Source: Streptomyces sp. AC555_RSS877
Lineage (GTDB): Bacteria; Actinomycetota; Actinomycetes; Streptomycetales; Streptomycetaceae
NCBI RefSeq assembly: GCF_019049245.1
Contig: NZ_JAGMUK010000001.1
Location: forward strand, 248,001 to 312,000
Direction of reading: 5' to 3'
Length of the DNA: 64,000 bases
Shown here: positions 1 to 8,331 of the stretch, in pieces
Numbering within the stretch: position 1 is the stretch's first letter
How the letters are laid out: each line of letters begins with the position of its first letter
The notes under the pieces: generated by a model
The model's database searches: none
Told to the model about the DNA's origin: nothing
What the model saw: the letters and a program-made list of their open reading frames with translations, nothing else
Position numbers and translations under genes: made by a program

Positions 1-1034
1 GACGAACCGAACACGAGGTACCGGCTGTCGGCGCTGAGCCGGGGCTGGGCGGTGGAGGCGGCCGGGTCGGCGGCGTCGATCCGCCGCACCTTCCCGGTCT
101 TCAGGTCGCGAACGAAGGCGTTGTGTCCGTTGTTGGTGTCGCCCGGCGTCAGCTGCGAGTCGAGCGAGTTGAAGACCGCGTACCGGCCGTCGGCGCTGAC
201 CTGCGGGTACTCGGTCTGCGCGTCGGAGGTCCTGCCGTCCGGTGCCTTGTCGGCCTGGAAGAGCTCGCCGCTCGGCACATCACGGACGTAGGCGTCGCTC
301 CAGTCGCCCCGGGTGGGGTACGGGACGAAGAACTGGTAGCCGACCCGACTGCCGTCCGCGCTGATGGACGGACGGGTGGCGGCGGATTTCCAGGCGTTCT
401 CGCCGGGCACCTGGCTGATCCGGACGGCCTCGCCGGTCACGCGGTCGACGCGGTAGACCCGGTTCGAGCCGTCCCCCGCCGGCGTGTCACCCGTGCGCAG
501 GGCGACGAAGGCGACATAGCGGCCGTCGGCGCTGAGGGCGGGGCTGCTGCCGGCGCTGTAACCCGCGTCGACGGCGTCGTCGATCCGCTGGAGGGCGCCG
601 GTCTTCAGGTCCTTGACGAAGACGTGGTTGTCGGCGGTGTCGTGGGTGGCGTTGGAGGTGAACGCCAGATACCGGCCGTCGGCACTCAGGGAGACGTCCA
701 GGACGTGAGCGTCCCACGGACTGCCGTTCTCCGCGGTGCTCGCCAGACGGGTGGTACCGGTCGTCAGATCCCGCACGAAGGCGTCGGCGGTGCCGTTGGT
801 GTCGCCCGCGACCAGGTTGTCGGCGTCGGAGACGAAGGCCAGGTGACGGCCGTTCGCACTCAGACTCTGGCCGCCGGAGGCGCCGTTGCCGTCCGTGCCG
901 TCCGGGGCCACGCTCGCCTTCTCCGTGTACGGGACGCCGGGTGCGGCGCTCACCGGGGTGCCGGTGAGTGTCATGGCCGCGGTGGCCGCGACGACGGTGG
1001 CCGCCAAGGCGGCGCGATGCTTCTTCGTACGCAT
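1..1034 (-). CDS. Secreted PD40/TolB-like beta-propeller protein (C-terminus outside window)
   Basis: The gene reads leftward and runs off the window edge, leaving about 344 N-terminal codons. The start MRTKKHR is followed by a hydrophobic Ala/Thr stretch and an AxA-like site, a typical Sec signal peptide. The mature part repeats blocks such as 'LSADGRYLAFTS' and 'VFVKDLKTG', the signature of PD40/WD40-like TolB-type propeller blades, so it is probably an extracellular or cell-surface protein of unknown ligand. It lies downstream of a longer paralogue (1088-3178) on the same strand. Three in-frame ATGs (1091, 1061, 1034) are possible. The first overlaps the upstream stop as ATGA; the last two each have GGGGGA six bases upstream. 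I chose 1034 because it gives a clean signal peptide. No enzyme motif is visible. Confidence 0.8.
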   Translation of the reverse strand, partial: MRTKKHRAALAATVVAATAAMTLTGTPVSAAPGVPYTEKASVAPDGTDGNGASGGQSLSANGRHLAFVSDADNLVAGDTNGTADAFVRDLTTGTTRLASTAENGSPWDAHVLDVSLSADGRYLAFTSNATHDTADNHVFVKDLKTGALQRIDDAVDAGYSAGSSPALSADGRYVAFVALRTGDTPAGDGSNRVYRVDRVTGEAVRISQVPGENAWKSAATRPSISADGSRVGYQFFVPYPTRGDWSDAYVRDVPSGELFQADKAPDGRTSDAQTEYPQVSADGRYAVFNSLDSQLTPGDTNNGHNAFVRDLKTGKVRRIDAADPAASTAQPRLSADSRYLVFGS

Positions 1035-1075
1035 GGTTGTTCCCCCGTTGGTTTTGTCCATGGTTGTTCCCCCGT
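1032..1075 (-). repeat. Duplicated ribosome-binding-site/start-codon repeat
   Basis: The 17-bp string catggttgttcccccgt occurs at 1032-1048 and again at 1059-1075, a 27-bp (nine-codon) period. Read on the minus strand each copy is a GGGGGA Shine-Dalgarno, a six-base spacer and an ATG, and both ATGs are in the same frame. The duplication therefore gives the downstream gene two equivalent start sites in tandem. Confidence 0.85.
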
Positions 1076-1087
1076 GGTCGTTCGTTG

Positions 1088-3178
1088 TCATTGCACTGTC
1101 CGCAGGAAGACGTCCGTCACCCCGTTGGTGTCTCCCGCCACCAGATCGGGTGACGCCGACTCGAACGCGACGGCCGTGCCGTCGGCGTTGACGGACGGGT
1201 GCCCGGCCGGGAGGTCGTTGCGGCCGCCCCAGCGGTCGACGCTGATCAACTGCCGCTTCCCGGTGGCGAGTTCGAGCAGGTACACGGAACGGCCCGAGGT
1301 GTACGCGACACGGGTCCCGTCCCCCGAGAGCGAGGGCTGCGCGCCCTCGGCCCGGGTCGTGGTGCCGGTGTCGAGGTCGCGGACGTGGACGTCCCGGCCG
1401 TGCTGGAAGGCGATCTTGCGCCCGTCCGAGCTGAGGGAGGGGGCCGAGGAGTCGCCGGCGACCTTCTCCAGGGCGCCGGTGTCCAGGTCGCGGACGTGGA
1501 TGTCACCGTCCTGCTCGAAGGCGATGTACCGGCCGTCGTAGGTGATCGACGGGTTGCCCGCCGCCTCGCCCGAGGGCTCGCTGACCAGGTCCGTGGTGCC
1601 GCCGTTGAACCGGAAGCGGTAGACGTGGGGCTGAGGGTGCGGGTCGGCGTCGGTGCCGGGCAGGGTGGCGGCGTAGGTGATCCACTGGCAGGTGGGGTCC
1701 ACCGCGGGCTGTCCCATCCAGGTGAAGCGGACGCCCTGGTAGGAGCTTAGGCTGGTCAGCTTGCCGACCGAGCGGTTGCGGATGTGGACGCCCGGGCCGC
1801 CGTCGGATGCGAGCGGGGCCACGTAGCCGACCATGCGTCCGCTGTAGCAGGGCGTGCCCTCGTGCGCGGGGCCCTGCGTACCGGAGTCGACCTGGGAGAT
1901 GCCCTCGGTGGCGTTGACGAGGACGTTCGTGTCCTTCGGGCTGTCGGTGCCCTGCGAGGTGAAGGCGACGACCTTGCCCTCCCCCATCGCCGGGTCGTGG
2001 GACGCCCCGGCACGTTGCCGCCCGTCCGGCGTCGTGCTGATCCGTTCGGTGACGGACGGCATCGGGTCCGGGTTCTCCCGGAGGCCGCCCGAGAGGACGA
2101 ACACGTCCGGCTCCCGGTTGGTGTCGCCCGCCACCAGGTGGGACGCCCGCGAACCGAACACCACCGCACGCCCCTGGGCGGCCAGCATCTGAGATCCCGA
2201 CTGGGCGTCCGCAGGGAGAGCCGCCCCGCGCCGGCCCGTCCGCAGGTCGCGCACCCGCATCCCGTCCTCGCCGCCGACGACGGCGTACCCGCCGTCCGCC
2301 GTGGCCGAGAAGGGCCGCCCCTCGGCCACGCGCCGCGACTCGCCCGTGCTCAGGTCGTGGACGTACAGGCCGCTCTCGGCGTCCAGGAGGACGCGGCGGC
2401 CGTCCGCGGTGATGCGGACCAGGTAGGCGACGCCGAGGCCCTTGTCGACCTGGGTCCGCTCGCCCGTCGCCCGGTTCTTGACGAACACGTCGACCGGGTC
2501 CGTCTCGGAGTCGACGCGGACGCCGTAGGCCACCTGCTTGCCGTCGCCGCTCACCGAGGCCCCGGCCTTGTCGCCCTCCTCGGCCGGTGAGATCAGCTCG
2601 TCGGTGCCGGTGGCCGTGTCGCGGACGTACAACAGCCGGAAGTTCTCGTCGCCGTTGCGGTTGCCGATGGTGTACGCGACGTGCGTGCCGTCCGGGCTGA
2701 TCGACTGCGCGCGGCCCAACTCGTGGGGACCGGGCGGGTTCTCGGGCCACAGCCGCTCCGAGCGGCCGGTGGCGCGGTCGTACAGGTACGGGGCCAGGAA
2801 CCGGGTGCCCGCGGAGTAGGCGATACGGCCCCCGTCGGCGCTCGGCAGCGGCGAGCCGTAGGTGTGGCCGCTGCCGAGGTCGATCCTGGTGACCCCGCCG
2901 GTGGCCAGGTCCTTCACGAGCAGGCACGGCGAGAAGTGCGCGCAGCCGAAGCTCGGCGCGTTGGACGTGAACGCGACCCGCCGGCCGTCGGCGCTGATCG
3001 CGGCGCCGTCGGACGGCCCGTCGGCCTGGGCGCCGTCGGCGGCGGTGCTGACCCGTTCGACGCGCGGTGCGTGCGGTGCCTGCGGTGCTGCGCCGGCACT
3101 CGGAACGGCGGCTCCGGCGAGCACCAGCAACAGCACCGCGCCTAACGAGCCTCTGGACACATGTACGGCTCTGGACAT
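1088..3178 (-). CDS. Secreted PD40/TolB-like beta-propeller protein, 696 aa
   Basis: MSRAVHVSRGSLGAVLLLVLAGAAVPSAGA forms a Sec signal peptide (about residues 1-30). The rest is built of PD40-type blades with recurring 'ISADGRRVAFTS', 'VFVKNRATGER' and 'VHDLSTGES' blocks, ending 'LVAGDTNGVTDVFLRTV', a phrase also found in the neighbouring gene. These are calcium-site-like D-x-N/D-G repeats typical of TolB C-terminal propellers. No catalytic domain is seen, so a surface binding or scaffolding role is only inference. The start is supported by GGGGGGA just upstream of the ATG at 3178. The stop TGA overlaps an ATG of the next gene (ATGA at 1088-1091), so the two paralogues are probably co-transcribed and may have arisen by tandem duplication. 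Confidence 0.8.
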   Translation of the reverse strand: MSRAVHVSRGSLGAVLLLVLAGAAVPSAGAAPQAPHAPRVERVSTAADGAQADGPSDGAAISADGRRVAFTSNAPSFGCAHFSPCLLVKDLATGGVTRIDLGSGHTYGSPLPSADGGRIAYSAGTRFLAPYLYDRATGRSERLWPENPPGPHELGRAQSISPDGTHVAYTIGNRNGDENFRLLYVRDTATGTDELISPAEEGDKAGASVSGDGKQVAYGVRVDSETDPVDVFVKNRATGERTQVDKGLGVAYLVRITADGRRVLLDAESGLYVHDLSTGESRRVAEGRPFSATADGGYAVVGGEDGMRVRDLRTGRRGAALPADAQSGSQMLAAQGRAVVFGSRASHLVAGDTNREPDVFVLSGGLRENPDPMPSVTERISTTPDGRQRAGASHDPAMGEGKVVAFTSQGTDSPKDTNVLVNATEGISQVDSGTQGPAHEGTPCYSGRMVGYVAPLASDGGPGVHIRNRSVGKLTSLSSYQGVRFTWMGQPAVDPTCQWITYAATLPGTDADPHPQPHVYRFRFNGGTTDLVSEPSGEAAGNPSITYDGRYIAFEQDGDIHVRDLDTGALEKVAGDSSAPSLSSDGRKIAFQHGRDVHVRDLDTGTTTRAEGAQPSLSGDGTRVAYTSGRSVYLLELATGKRQLISVDRWGGRNDLPAGHPSVNADGTAVAFESASPDLVAGDTNGVTDVFLRTVQ

Positions 3179-3519
3179 GTTCCCCCCTGTGGTCCCCGTG
3201 GACGCTTCACCCCCGGCCCCGCGCCAAGGGCTCCGTTCGAGGCAAACGCACCAGCGGCCACCGGGTCAATCGGCCTTATTGCGTACAACCCGGGCGGGGG
3301 GTCACGCGTCCGCGAGGAGGCTTTCGTCCAGGAAGTCCCGACCGTGGCCGAGAATCGTCCCCGGTGACGGAGTGCGTGCTCGTCGGCCGCCGGTCCTGGC
3401 TTCCTGTCGTCGGGGGCGGCGCCGGACGGGCCGGCGCACCCGTCGGCGACGGGCCGGGAACGCGTGCGGGCCGCCGCGGACACAAAGTCCACGACGGCCC
3501 TGACTTCTGGCGCAGGACA
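3179..3519. other. Intergenic stretch without a supported gene
   Basis: This 340-bp region between the propeller gene and the MITE-like element contains several antisense open frames, but none has a convincing start, ribosome-binding site or family resemblance, and their composition looks like random high-GC sequence. It must hold the promoter of the propeller genes; no clear -10/-35 pair was identified. Confidence 0.5.
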
Positions 3520-3749
3520 CTAGCGTCTGTCCGGCGGATCATGCCGCAGACGCGGGGCCTGGCCCGCCGATCTGCGGCGTTGGTCGCCGGTTGCCGACTC
3601 CCCCACTCTCGACCTCGCTCGAGCGGGGGGACCCCCATCACGTCGACGCCCTCCTCCGCCTTGCAGCTCGACGCACCAGGCCCCGCTCACCTGCGTCGAC
3701 GAGGCGCCGCGGATGTCCTGCGGCCTGATCCGCCGGACAGACCCTCTAG
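3520..3749. mobile_element. MITE-like element with 25-bp terminal inverted repeats
   Basis: The ends at 3525-3549 and 3718-3742 are inverted copies of a 25-bp sequence beginning gtctgtccggcggatca, with one mismatch. CTAG lies just outside both repeats (3520-3523 and 3746-3749), which could be a target duplication of the YTAG type preferred by IS5-family elements. The roughly 170-bp interior has no transposase frame but contains a strong GC-rich hairpin (3598-3638). The right-hand CTAG supplies the TAG stop codon of ilvE. Non-autonomous mobility is inferred from structure; similar sequences recur, as far as I recall, in other Streptomyces genomes. Confidence 0.6.
3598..3638. repeat. GC-rich hairpin repeat (ctcccccact...acccccat)
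   Basis: This 41-bp segment inside the MITE-like element begins ctcccccact and ends ggggggacccccat. The same two ends, with a different and shorter middle, recur at 51891-51927 inside the LOG-family gene. Either the C-run pairs with the G-run, or the G-run pairs with the terminal acccccat, so two alternative hairpins are possible. Confidence 0.65.
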
Positions 3750-4834
3750 CCCAGCTTGTGCATCCAGCCGTGCCTGTCCTCCGCCGTCCCGCGCTGGATG
3801 TCCAGCAGGGCCTGGCGCAGCCGCAGCGTGACCTCGCCGGGCTCGCCGCCCGCCTGCTGCCACTCGGCGGTGGCGCGCTTGACCGTGCCGACGGGGGTGA
3901 TCACGGCCGCCGTGCCGCAGGCGAAGACCTCGGTGAGGGTGCCGGCCTCGGCGTCGCGCTGCCACTGGTCGACGGAGACGCGGCCCTCCTCGGACTCGTA
4001 CCCGAGGTCGCGGGCGACGGTGAGCAGGGAGTCGCGGGTGACGCCCTCCAGGATGGAGCCGGTGAGGGCGGGCGTGACGATCTTGTCGCCGTACACGAAG
4101 TACAGGTTCATGCCGCCGAGTTCCTCGACCCACGTGTGCTCGACCGCGTCGAGGTAGCAGACCTGGTCGCAGCCCTTGGTCGCCGCTTCGGCCTGGGCGA
4201 GCAGGGAGGCCGCGTAGTTGCCGCCCGTCTTCGCGTCGCCCATGCCGCCGGGGACGGCACGGACGCGGTCCTCGGACAGCCAGATGGAGACCGGCTTGAC
4301 GCCACCGGGGAAGTAGGCGCCCGCGGGGGACGCGATGACCAGGAAGAGGTACTCGTTGGCGGGCTTCACCCCCAGGCCGACCTCGGTCGCGATCATGAAC
4401 GGGCGCAGATAGAGGGACTCCTCGCCGCCGTGCGCCGGGACCCATGCCTGGTCCTGGCGGACGAGCGCGTCGCACGCCTCGATGAACGTCTCGACCGGCA
4501 GCTCCGGCATGCCGAGGCGGCGGGCCGAGGACTGGAAGCGCCTGGCGTTCTTCTCGGGGCGGAAGCTGGCGACGGAACCGTCGGGCTGGCGGTAGGCCTT
4601 GAGTCCCTCGAAGATCTCCTGCGCGTAGTGCAGGACCATGGTCGCCGGGTCGAGGGAGATCGGCGCGTACGGGACGAGCTGGCCGTCGTGCCAGCCGCGG
4701 CCCTCCGTCCACTTGATGATCACCATGTGGTCGGTGAAGTGGCGGCCGAACCCGGGGTTGGCCAGGATCGCGTCGCGCTCCGCGTCGGAGAGTGGCGAGG
4801 CCGAGGGCTTGAGCTCGATCGTGGGCGTCGTCAT
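3746..4834 (-). CDS. ilvE: Branched-chain amino-acid aminotransferase
   Basis: A 362-aa class IV PLP-dependent aminotransferase that interconverts branched-chain 2-oxo acids and Leu, Ile and Val, the last step of their synthesis. Visible motifs are the Schiff-base lysine in '[10 protein letters not shown]' (about residue 199), the substrate-side '[12 protein letters not shown]' block and '[10 protein letters not shown]' near the N-terminus. Length matches actinobacterial IlvE. I placed the start at MTTPTIEL (4834) because AAGGAC lies upstream and the longer reading adds 31 residues unlike the family. The gene follows leuB on the same strand but a terminator-like hairpin (5032-5064) separates them, so it probably has its own promoter. 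Its TAG stop is formed by the CTAG at the edge of the MITE-like element. Confidence 0.95.
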   Translation of the reverse strand: MTTPTIELKPSASPLSDAERDAILANPGFGRHFTDHMVIIKWTEGRGWHDGQLVPYAPISLDPATMVLHYAQEIFEGLKAYRQPDGSVASFRPEKNARRFQSSARRLGMPELPVETFIEACDALVRQDQAWVPAHGGEESLYLRPFMIATEVGLGVKPANEYLFLVIASPAGAYFPGGVKPVSIWLSEDRVRAVPGGMGDAKTGGNYAASLLAQAEAATKGCDQVCYLDAVEHTWVEELGGMNLYFVYGDKIVTPALTGSILEGVTRDSLLTVARDLGYESEEGRVSVDQWQRDAEAGTLTEVFACGTAAVITPVGTVKRATAEWQQAGGEPGEVTLRLRQALLDIQRGTAEDRHGWMHKLG

Positions 4835-5031
4835 GAGTGGTTGTCCTTCACCGGTCGGATAGTGACGGGCCGCGCTCACGCCCGTACTGCCAGTGGCCAG
4901 TGCTAGGACGTCCGAGCATTCCCTCATTCCGCGGCTCCGCGTTCGATTATCTCGCGACGGAGGCCGTGGACGAAAAACAGCGTGAAATGCGGCCCAGGGG
5001 ATGATGGTGGCACCCCGGCGGGGACATGCGA

Positions 5032-5064
5032 AAGCCGCCGGGTGGTGAGTGGACCCGGCGGCTT
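5032..5064 (-). terminator. Hairpin terminator downstream of leuB
   Basis: aagccgccgggt (5032-5043) pairs perfectly with acccggcggctt (5053-5064) around a nine-base loop. It lies just after the leuB stop at 5091 in the direction of transcription. No U-run follows, which is usual for Streptomyces terminators. Confidence 0.7.
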
Positions 5065-5090
5065 CGAGAGGTTCGCGACAGCGCGGCGGG

Positions 5091-6134
5091 TCAGCCGGCT
5101 ACTCGTACGGCGAGCGCGTCGCCGATCTCGGAGGTGGAACGGGCGGGCTTGCCGGTGCGCTCCGCGAGGTCGGTGGAGACGGCGTCCTCGATGCGGGCGG
5201 CCTCGGACTCGTAGCCGAGGTGACGCAGCAGGAGGGCGACGGACAGGACCGTGGCGGTGGGGTCGGCCTTGCCCTGACCTGCGATGTCCGGGGCCGAGCC
5301 GTGGACCGGCTCGAACATGGACGGGAACTCGCCGGAGGGGTTGATGTTCCCGCTCGCGGCGACGCCGATGCCGCCGGAGACGGCTGCGGCGAGGTCGGTG
5401 ATGATGTCGCCGAAGAGGTTGTCGGTGACGATCACGTCGAAGCGCTCGGGCTGCGTGACCAGGTAGATGGTCGCCGCGTCCACGTGCATGTACTCGGTGG
5501 TGACGTCGGGGAACTCCGTGGCCACCTTGTTGAAGATGTTCGTCCACAGGTGACCCGCGAAGGTCAGCACGTTGTTCTTGTGGATCAGCGCGAGCTTCTT
5601 GCGGGGGCGGGCCTGGGCGCGGGCGAAGGCGTCGCGGACCACGCGCTCGACACCGAAGGCCGTGTTGACGGAGACCTCGGTGGCGACCTCGTGCGGAGTG
5701 CCCTTCCTGATGGTGCCGCCGTTGCCGGTGTACGGCCCCTCGGTGCCCTCACGGACCACGACGAAGTCGATCTCGGGCTCGCCGGCCAGCGGGGTGGCGA
5801 CACCCGGCAGCAGCTTCGACGGGCGCAGGTTGACGTGGTGGTCGAAGAGGAAGCGGAGCTTCAGCAGGAAACCGCGCTCCAGGACACCGGACGGGACCGA
5901 CGGGTCGCCGATCGCGCCGAGCAGGATGGCGTCGTGCTGCTTGAGGGCCGCGGCGTCCGCGTCGGTGAGGGTCTCACCGGTGGCGTGGTAGCGCGCGGCG
6001 CCGAAGTCGTACTCCTTGGTCTCCAGCTTCACATCCTGCGGGAGGACGGCGGAGAGGACCTTCAGGCCTTCGGCCACGACTTCCTGCCCGATGCCGTCAC
6101 CGGGGATCACTGCGAGATTGAGGCTGCGAGACAT
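5091..6134 (-). CDS. leuB: 3-isopropylmalate dehydrogenase
   Basis: A 347-aa decarboxylating dehydrogenase of the isocitrate/isopropylmalate family, oxidising 3-isopropylmalate to 2-oxoisocaproate in leucine synthesis. The N-terminal '[13 protein letters not shown]', the metal-binding signature '[17 protein letters not shown]' and the NAD-binding '[20 protein letters not shown]'-type segment are all present. Length is normal. The start MSRSLNLAV (6134) is chosen because the 12-residue upstream extension lacks family similarity and no better ribosome site is seen. It sits upstream of ilvE, grouping two late branched-chain synthesis steps. The divergent phosphatase gene starts only about 140 bases away. 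Confidence 0.95.
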   Translation of the reverse strand: MSRSLNLAVIPGDGIGQEVVAEGLKVLSAVLPQDVKLETKEYDFGAARYHATGETLTDADAAALKQHDAILLGAIGDPSVPSGVLERGFLLKLRFLFDHHVNLRPSKLLPGVATPLAGEPEIDFVVVREGTEGPYTGNGGTIRKGTPHEVATEVSVNTAFGVERVVRDAFARAQARPRKKLALIHKNNVLTFAGHLWTNIFNKVATEFPDVTTEYMHVDAATIYLVTQPERFDVIVTDNLFGDIITDLAAAVSGGIGVAASGNINPSGEFPSMFEPVHGSAPDIAGQGKADPTATVLSVALLLRHLGYESEAARIEDAVSTDLAERTGKPARSTSEIGDALAVRVAG

Positions 6135-6277
6135 GTCGGCACCGTACTCCCTCGTCCCATGTGATGACACGCGCCGTCCGCGATACGGACACGCAGACGG
6201 CGGACAACGTCATCCTGTCGGATTGCGTTCACCCGTACGTATGGCGGGTGTTGGGCTGCGCTGGGAAGTTCACCACC

Positions 6278-7852
6278 ATGGAAACCCCCGACTTCGGCAT
6301 CCCGCCCGCGCTCGCCCGCCGGATGAGCATGGCGGAACAGCACGAGTACCTGCGCACCAAGCTGTCCCGGCGCCGCACGCTGGTGACGGCCGGCGCGGTG
6401 GCGGGAGGGCTGCTGACCGGCTGTTCGGGCGACGGATCGCCGCATGCGACCGCCGGCGCGACGACCGCGACGGCCGCGACGGCCGCGTCCCGGGTGCACG
6501 GCTCCGTCGTCACCCCCTTCGGCCGCCATCTCGCCTTCGGCGCCGACCCGAAGACGCAGATGCGGGTCTCCTGGCAGGTGCCGCTCGCGGTGCGGAAGCC
6601 GTACCTCCGGATCGGGACCCGGCCCGACGGCCTCGACCGCAGGATCGAGGCCGAGGTCCGCGACCTGCACACACCCGGGCTGACCGGGGTGCGCCCGGCG
6701 CTCGACCAGTACTACCTGCACGCAACCCTGGACGGCCTGCGCCCCGGCACGACGTACTACTACGGCGTCGGCCACGACGGCTTCGACCCGGCGTCGCCCG
6801 AGCGCAGGAAGACCATCGGCACCTTCCGCACCGCCCCGAAGAGCCCCGAACGGTTCGTGTTCACCGCGTTCGGCGACCAGGGAGTCGGCAAGGCCGCGGC
6901 TGCCAACGACCACGTGCTGCTGCGCCAGGACCCCGCCTTCCACCTCCACGCCGGCGACATCTGCTACGCCGACGTCAACGGCCGCGGCGAGAAGTCCGAC
7001 GGCTACGACCCCGCCTTCTGGGACCTGTTCCTCCAGCAGAACGAGCCGGTGACGAGGTCGGTGCCGTGGATGGTGACGACCGGCAACCACGACATGGAGG
7101 CCTGGTACTCGCCGGACGGCTACGGCGGCCAGCTGGCCCGCTGGTCCCTGCCGGACAGCGGCTTCGACCCGCGCGCGGCGCCGGGCGTGTACGCGTTCAC
7201 GTACGGCAACGTCGGCTTCGTGGCTCTGGACGCGAACGACGTGTCGTACGAGATCCCCGCCAACTTCGGCTACACGGAAGGCAAGCAGACGGCCTGGCTG
7301 GACCGGAAGCTGGGCGAGCTGCGGGCGGACGCCACGGTGGACTTCGTCGTCGTCTTCTTCCACCACTGCGCGTACTCGACCTCCACGCACGCCTCCGACG
7401 GCGGGGTCCGTGCCGAGTGGCTGCCCCTGTTCGCCAGGCACCAGGTGGACCTGGTGATCAACGGACACAACCACGTCTACGAGCGCACCGACGCGATCAA
7501 GGACGGCGAGGTCGGCAGGCCGGTCCCGATCGGCGCGTCCACGGACCCCACGCGGGACGGGACGGTGTACGTCACGGCGGGCGGCGGCGGCAAGGACCTG
7601 TACGGCTTTCCGACGGGCGTGAAGGAGAGCTACGAGGGGCACGTCACGGGCCGCGAGCCGGTCGAGACCTTCCGGTGGACGAAGTCGAAGGAGTCCGAGA
7701 AGGAGACCGTGGAGTGGTCGCGGGTGCGCTACCGGGGCTTCTCCTTCCTCTCGGTGGAGGCGGAGAGCGGGGCGCGGCCGCGCCTCAAGGTGTCGGCGCT
7801 GGCGCAGAGCGGGGAGCGCGTCGACCATTTCGAGGTGCGGCGCGGCGTCTGA
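6278..7852 (+). CDS. Tat-exported purple acid phosphatase-like metallophosphoesterase
   Basis: A 524-aa secreted phosphatase. Residues 31-33 are Arg-Arg-Arg followed by a hydrophobic stretch and LTGC (Cys49), so export is probably by Tat with lipidation at Cys49. A fibronectin-like purple acid phosphatase N-domain (about 65-165) precedes the metallophosphoesterase core. The dinuclear metal motifs are all visible: 'FGDQG' (~198), 'GDICYAD' (~226), 'GNHD' (~268), 'FHHCAYS' (~361) and 'NGHNHVYER' (~394). It likely releases phosphate from organic esters outside the cell. The start at METPDFG is supported by GGGAAG nine bases upstream; the upstream in-frame extension would bury the signal peptide. 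It stands alone, divergent from leuB. The last codons form half of a terminator hairpin. Confidence 0.9.
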   Translation: METPDFGIPPALARRMSMAEQHEYLRTKLSRRRTLVTAGAVAGGLLTGCSGDGSPHATAGATTATAATAASRVHGSVVTPFGRHLAFGADPKTQMRVSWQVPLAVRKPYLRIGTRPDGLDRRIEAEVRDLHTPGLTGVRPALDQYYLHATLDGLRPGTTYYYGVGHDGFDPASPERRKTIGTFRTAPKSPERFVFTAFGDQGVGKAAAANDHVLLRQDPAFHLHAGDICYADVNGRGEKSDGYDPAFWDLFLQQNEPVTRSVPWMVTTGNHDMEAWYSPDGYGGQLARWSLPDSGFDPRAAPGVYAFTYGNVGFVALDANDVSYEIPANFGYTEGKQTAWLDRKLGELRADATVDFVVVFFHHCAYSTSTHASDGGVRAEWLPLFARHQVDLVINGHNHVYERTDAIKDGEVGRPVPIGASTDPTRDGTVYVTAGGGGKDLYGFPTGVKESYEGHVTGREPVETFRWTKSKESEKETVEWSRVRYRGFSFLSVEAESGARPRLKVSALAQSGERVDHFEVRRGV

Positions 7853-7869
7853 GACCGCGCCGCACCTCG
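7831..7869 (+). terminator. Perfect 15-bp hairpin spanning the phosphatase stop codon
   Basis: cgaggtgcggcgcgg (7831-7845) and ccgcgccgcacctcg (7855-7869) are perfect complements around a nine-base loop containing the TGA stop. It is a strong rho-independent-type stem for the plus-strand gene and also separates it from the convergent 43-aa gene. Confidence 0.7.
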
Positions 7870-7923
7870 CGGGTGCGGCTCCCGGCTTGTATGAGGACTG
7901 GACGCTCGAGGACTGGGCCCGGC

Positions 7924-8055
7924 TCAGTGGCCGGTCGAGCCGCCGTTGTCGCGGCGGTCGAGGGCGGCCTGGAGGGCAGCCGCTGCGTTCTTGCGGTCGG
8001 ACTCGCTCGTACGGGAAATACGGCGGACTCGGCGGCGGGCGGTCGTCTCGGCCAT
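7924..8055 (-). CDS. Small basic protein, 43 aa, unknown function
   Basis: The gene encodes MAETTARRRVRRISRTSESD and a further 23 residues ending in RRDNGGSTGH. It is Arg-rich at the N-terminus with an amphipathic Ala/Leu segment (about residues 22-34). GAAGGAG lies about nine bases upstream of the ATG, and the third codon positions are strongly G/C, both supporting translation. It sits alone between the phosphatase terminator and the pruA terminator, on the pruA strand, with a plausible promoter about 150 bases upstream. I recall similar small proteins annotated as hypothetical in other Streptomyces, but I cannot name a function; nucleic-acid binding would be a guess from its charge. Confidence 0.75.
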   Translation of the reverse strand: MAETTARRRVRRISRTSESDRKNAAAALQAALDRRDNGGSTGH

Positions 8056-8202
8056 GGGAAATCGACTCCTTCGAGTTTCCTGGAGTGCACAGGGGGTTGC
8101 GAGACGCCGGAAGGGGCGGGGAGCGGACCGCAGGGGTTACCTGCACGGGGCCCGGCTCACGACCGCCATTCGCTTGGTCGAGCGAGACGTTCGGCTCCTA
8201 CA

Positions 8203-8231
8203 AAGCTAAGCGAGGAGCGCGCGCCTGTCTC
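8203..8231 (-). promoter_or_regulatory. Candidate vegetative promoter for the 43-aa gene
   Basis: On the minus strand GAGACA (8226-8231) and TAGCTT (8203-8208) are separated by 17 bases, a reasonable HrdB-type -35/-10 pair. It would give a 5' leader of roughly 140 bases to the start at 8055. Confidence 0.35.
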
Positions 8232-8285
8232 CACAATTACTCGGACTTCCTACTATCTGAGACGGCACACCGGCTGGACACGCGG

Positions 8286-8315
8286 ACGGGCCGGGTCGAC
8301 GACGACCCGGCCCGT
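8286..8315 (-). terminator. Hairpin terminator downstream of pruA
   Basis: acgggccgggtcg (8286-8298) pairs perfectly with cgacccggcccgt (8303-8315) around a four-base loop, 17 bases after the pruA stop. It is a compact, very stable stem. Confidence 0.8.
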
Positions 8316-8331
8316 TTCCCCGTGGGGGAGG

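Noticed and set aside
3142..3492. 116-codon minus-strand frame upstream of the propeller gene
   Set aside because: It overlaps the start of the propeller gene in another frame, has no ribosome site and looks like random high-GC translation.
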